64,000 nt of DNA from Sulfitobacter delicatus (GTDB lineage Bacteria; Pseudomonadota; Alphaproteobacteria; Rhodobacterales; Rhodobacteraceae). Positions 63,551-64,000 of the stretch are shown in pieces. Below the pieces are notes generated by a model. The model was given only the letters and a program-made list of their open reading frames with translations, had not been told where the DNA came from and searched no databases. The stretch spans positions 1 to 64,000 of the forward strand of contig NZ_FNBP01000003.1 in assembly GCF_900102535.1 (NCBI RefSeq), written 5' to 3'. Each line of letters opens with the position of its first letter. The stretch's first letter is position 1. The translations under genes were made by a program, and so were the position numbers.

Positions 63551-64000
63551 CAGTTCGGCTCCTGTACAAAGGCTGCAGTTGAAACCATCGACGCACGGCC
63601 CGCCCCGTCCTTCCTTAGCGCATAGCCAAGGCCGGTGGTCGGAAACAGCGGTTCGAAGCCGACGCAGGCGCGCAGCAGCATCAGCTGGTGTTCAACGCCG
63701 AGGTTCCAGCCCCGCACGGGCTTTGGATCTTCGGAGGTGTCCACACAGTCACTGGATTGACCGAAGGACGCGAAATTGCGCGGGTCGACGTTGATCATCT
63801 CGAGCCGCAACGTGGTGTCGCAGTCTTTGATGAACCCGGAGGTCTCGCAGATCATGTCTTTGATCTGCGGGTGGGTCATCGGGGTATTGGTGTTCAGCCG
63901 GATATAGCGCACCGTCATATCGAGACCGCGGTCGAGATACATATGGCGCATGGCATAGAAGCTCATTTCGACCGACATGATCAGCGCGGCAAAGAGCAAC
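63550..64000 (-). CDS. Tad pseudopilin-like protein, 5' end outside the window
   Basis: At least 149 aa of a protein whose N-terminus lies past base 64000. The visible start FAALIMSVEMSFYAMRHM is the hydrophobic membrane segment typical of TadE/TadG-like proteins. Four cysteines follow in the periplasmic part (MICETS, KDCDTT, SDCVDT, RACVGF). Its last base overlaps the next gene's ATG. The second half has FGQSSDCVDTSEDPKP, with no recognised motif. Confidence 0.72.
   Translation of the reverse strand, partial: LLFAALIMSVEMSFYAMRHMYLDRGLDMTVRYIRLNTNTPMTHPQIKDMICETSGFIKDCDTTLRLEMINVDPRNFASFGQSSDCVDTSEDPKPVRGWNLGVEHQLMLLRACVGFEPLFPTTGLGYALRKDGAGRASMVSTAAFVQEPN

Overview
The window is GC-rich, densely packed DNA from an alphaproteobacterium, most likely a marine Rhodobacterales (Roseobacter-group) chromosome. 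I infer this from the split histidine cluster (hisB-hisH / hisA-hisF-hisE), a small gene resembling the DUF6280 family, several Lrp/AsnC regulators paired with amino-acid genes, a fused indolepyruvate oxidoreductase, a tripartite tricarboxylate transporter and Tad-type pseudopilin genes. No phage, insertion sequence or CRISPR array was seen. Species cannot be fixed from this window.

Layout. 1-800: the 3' end of a 23S rRNA, a 5S rRNA and a terminator. 926-6963: an acyl-CoA block. Four + genes (SDR, nitronate monooxygenase-like, APH-type kinase, TesB) face two - genes (acyl-CoA dehydrogenase, SDR). Together they resemble the APH-kinase plus ACAD module used on 4-hydroxyacyl-CoAs. 7104-11239: a CoA-binding protein, then the histidine genes on the - strand, interrupted by an antiparallel DUF2147 gene. 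11401-13001: a lone RAM domain, a small secreted protein and a response regulator. 13002-24292: an accessory metabolic region with a two-subunit sulfopyruvate decarboxylase-like enzyme, a VOC-cupin-cupin protein, indolepyruvate oxidoreductase with an Lrp regulator, and a TctCBA-AtuA-DUF4387 operon.

24341-35188: frmA, cobQ, the DUF6280-like gene, efp, ygfZ, a glycosyltransferase, an ABC exporter, a class V aminotransferase, hisC and a crotonase. 35189-35627 has no gene but holds two diverged copies of a structured repeat. 35628-50174: valS, an ornithine decarboxylase-like gene with a divergent Lrp regulator, an orphan CoxL-type molybdenum subunit, a DUF2235 hydrolase, GFA, rhomboid, an M20 amidohydrolase, and putA with a divergent putR. 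50240-59633: tRNA-Leu(TAA), a chemoreceptor, metG, MFS and EamA transporters, an aldo/keto reductase, a lipocalin-type lipoprotein and a Nudix hydrolase. 59675-64000: DUF983, then an EF-hand protein with an ECF sigma / anti-sigma / CnrX-like sensor cassette, a membrane protein and two Tad pseudopilin genes, the last cut by the window end.

The themes are amino-acid turnover (his, ior, ODC, put, three divergently placed Lrp regulators), acyl-CoA and organic-acid catabolism, and envelope stress or metal sensing. Many gene pairs overlap by 1-4 bases or converge with almost no gap, so operons can be read with fair confidence. Start codons were often moved inward to the start with the best ribosome binding site or family N-terminus.
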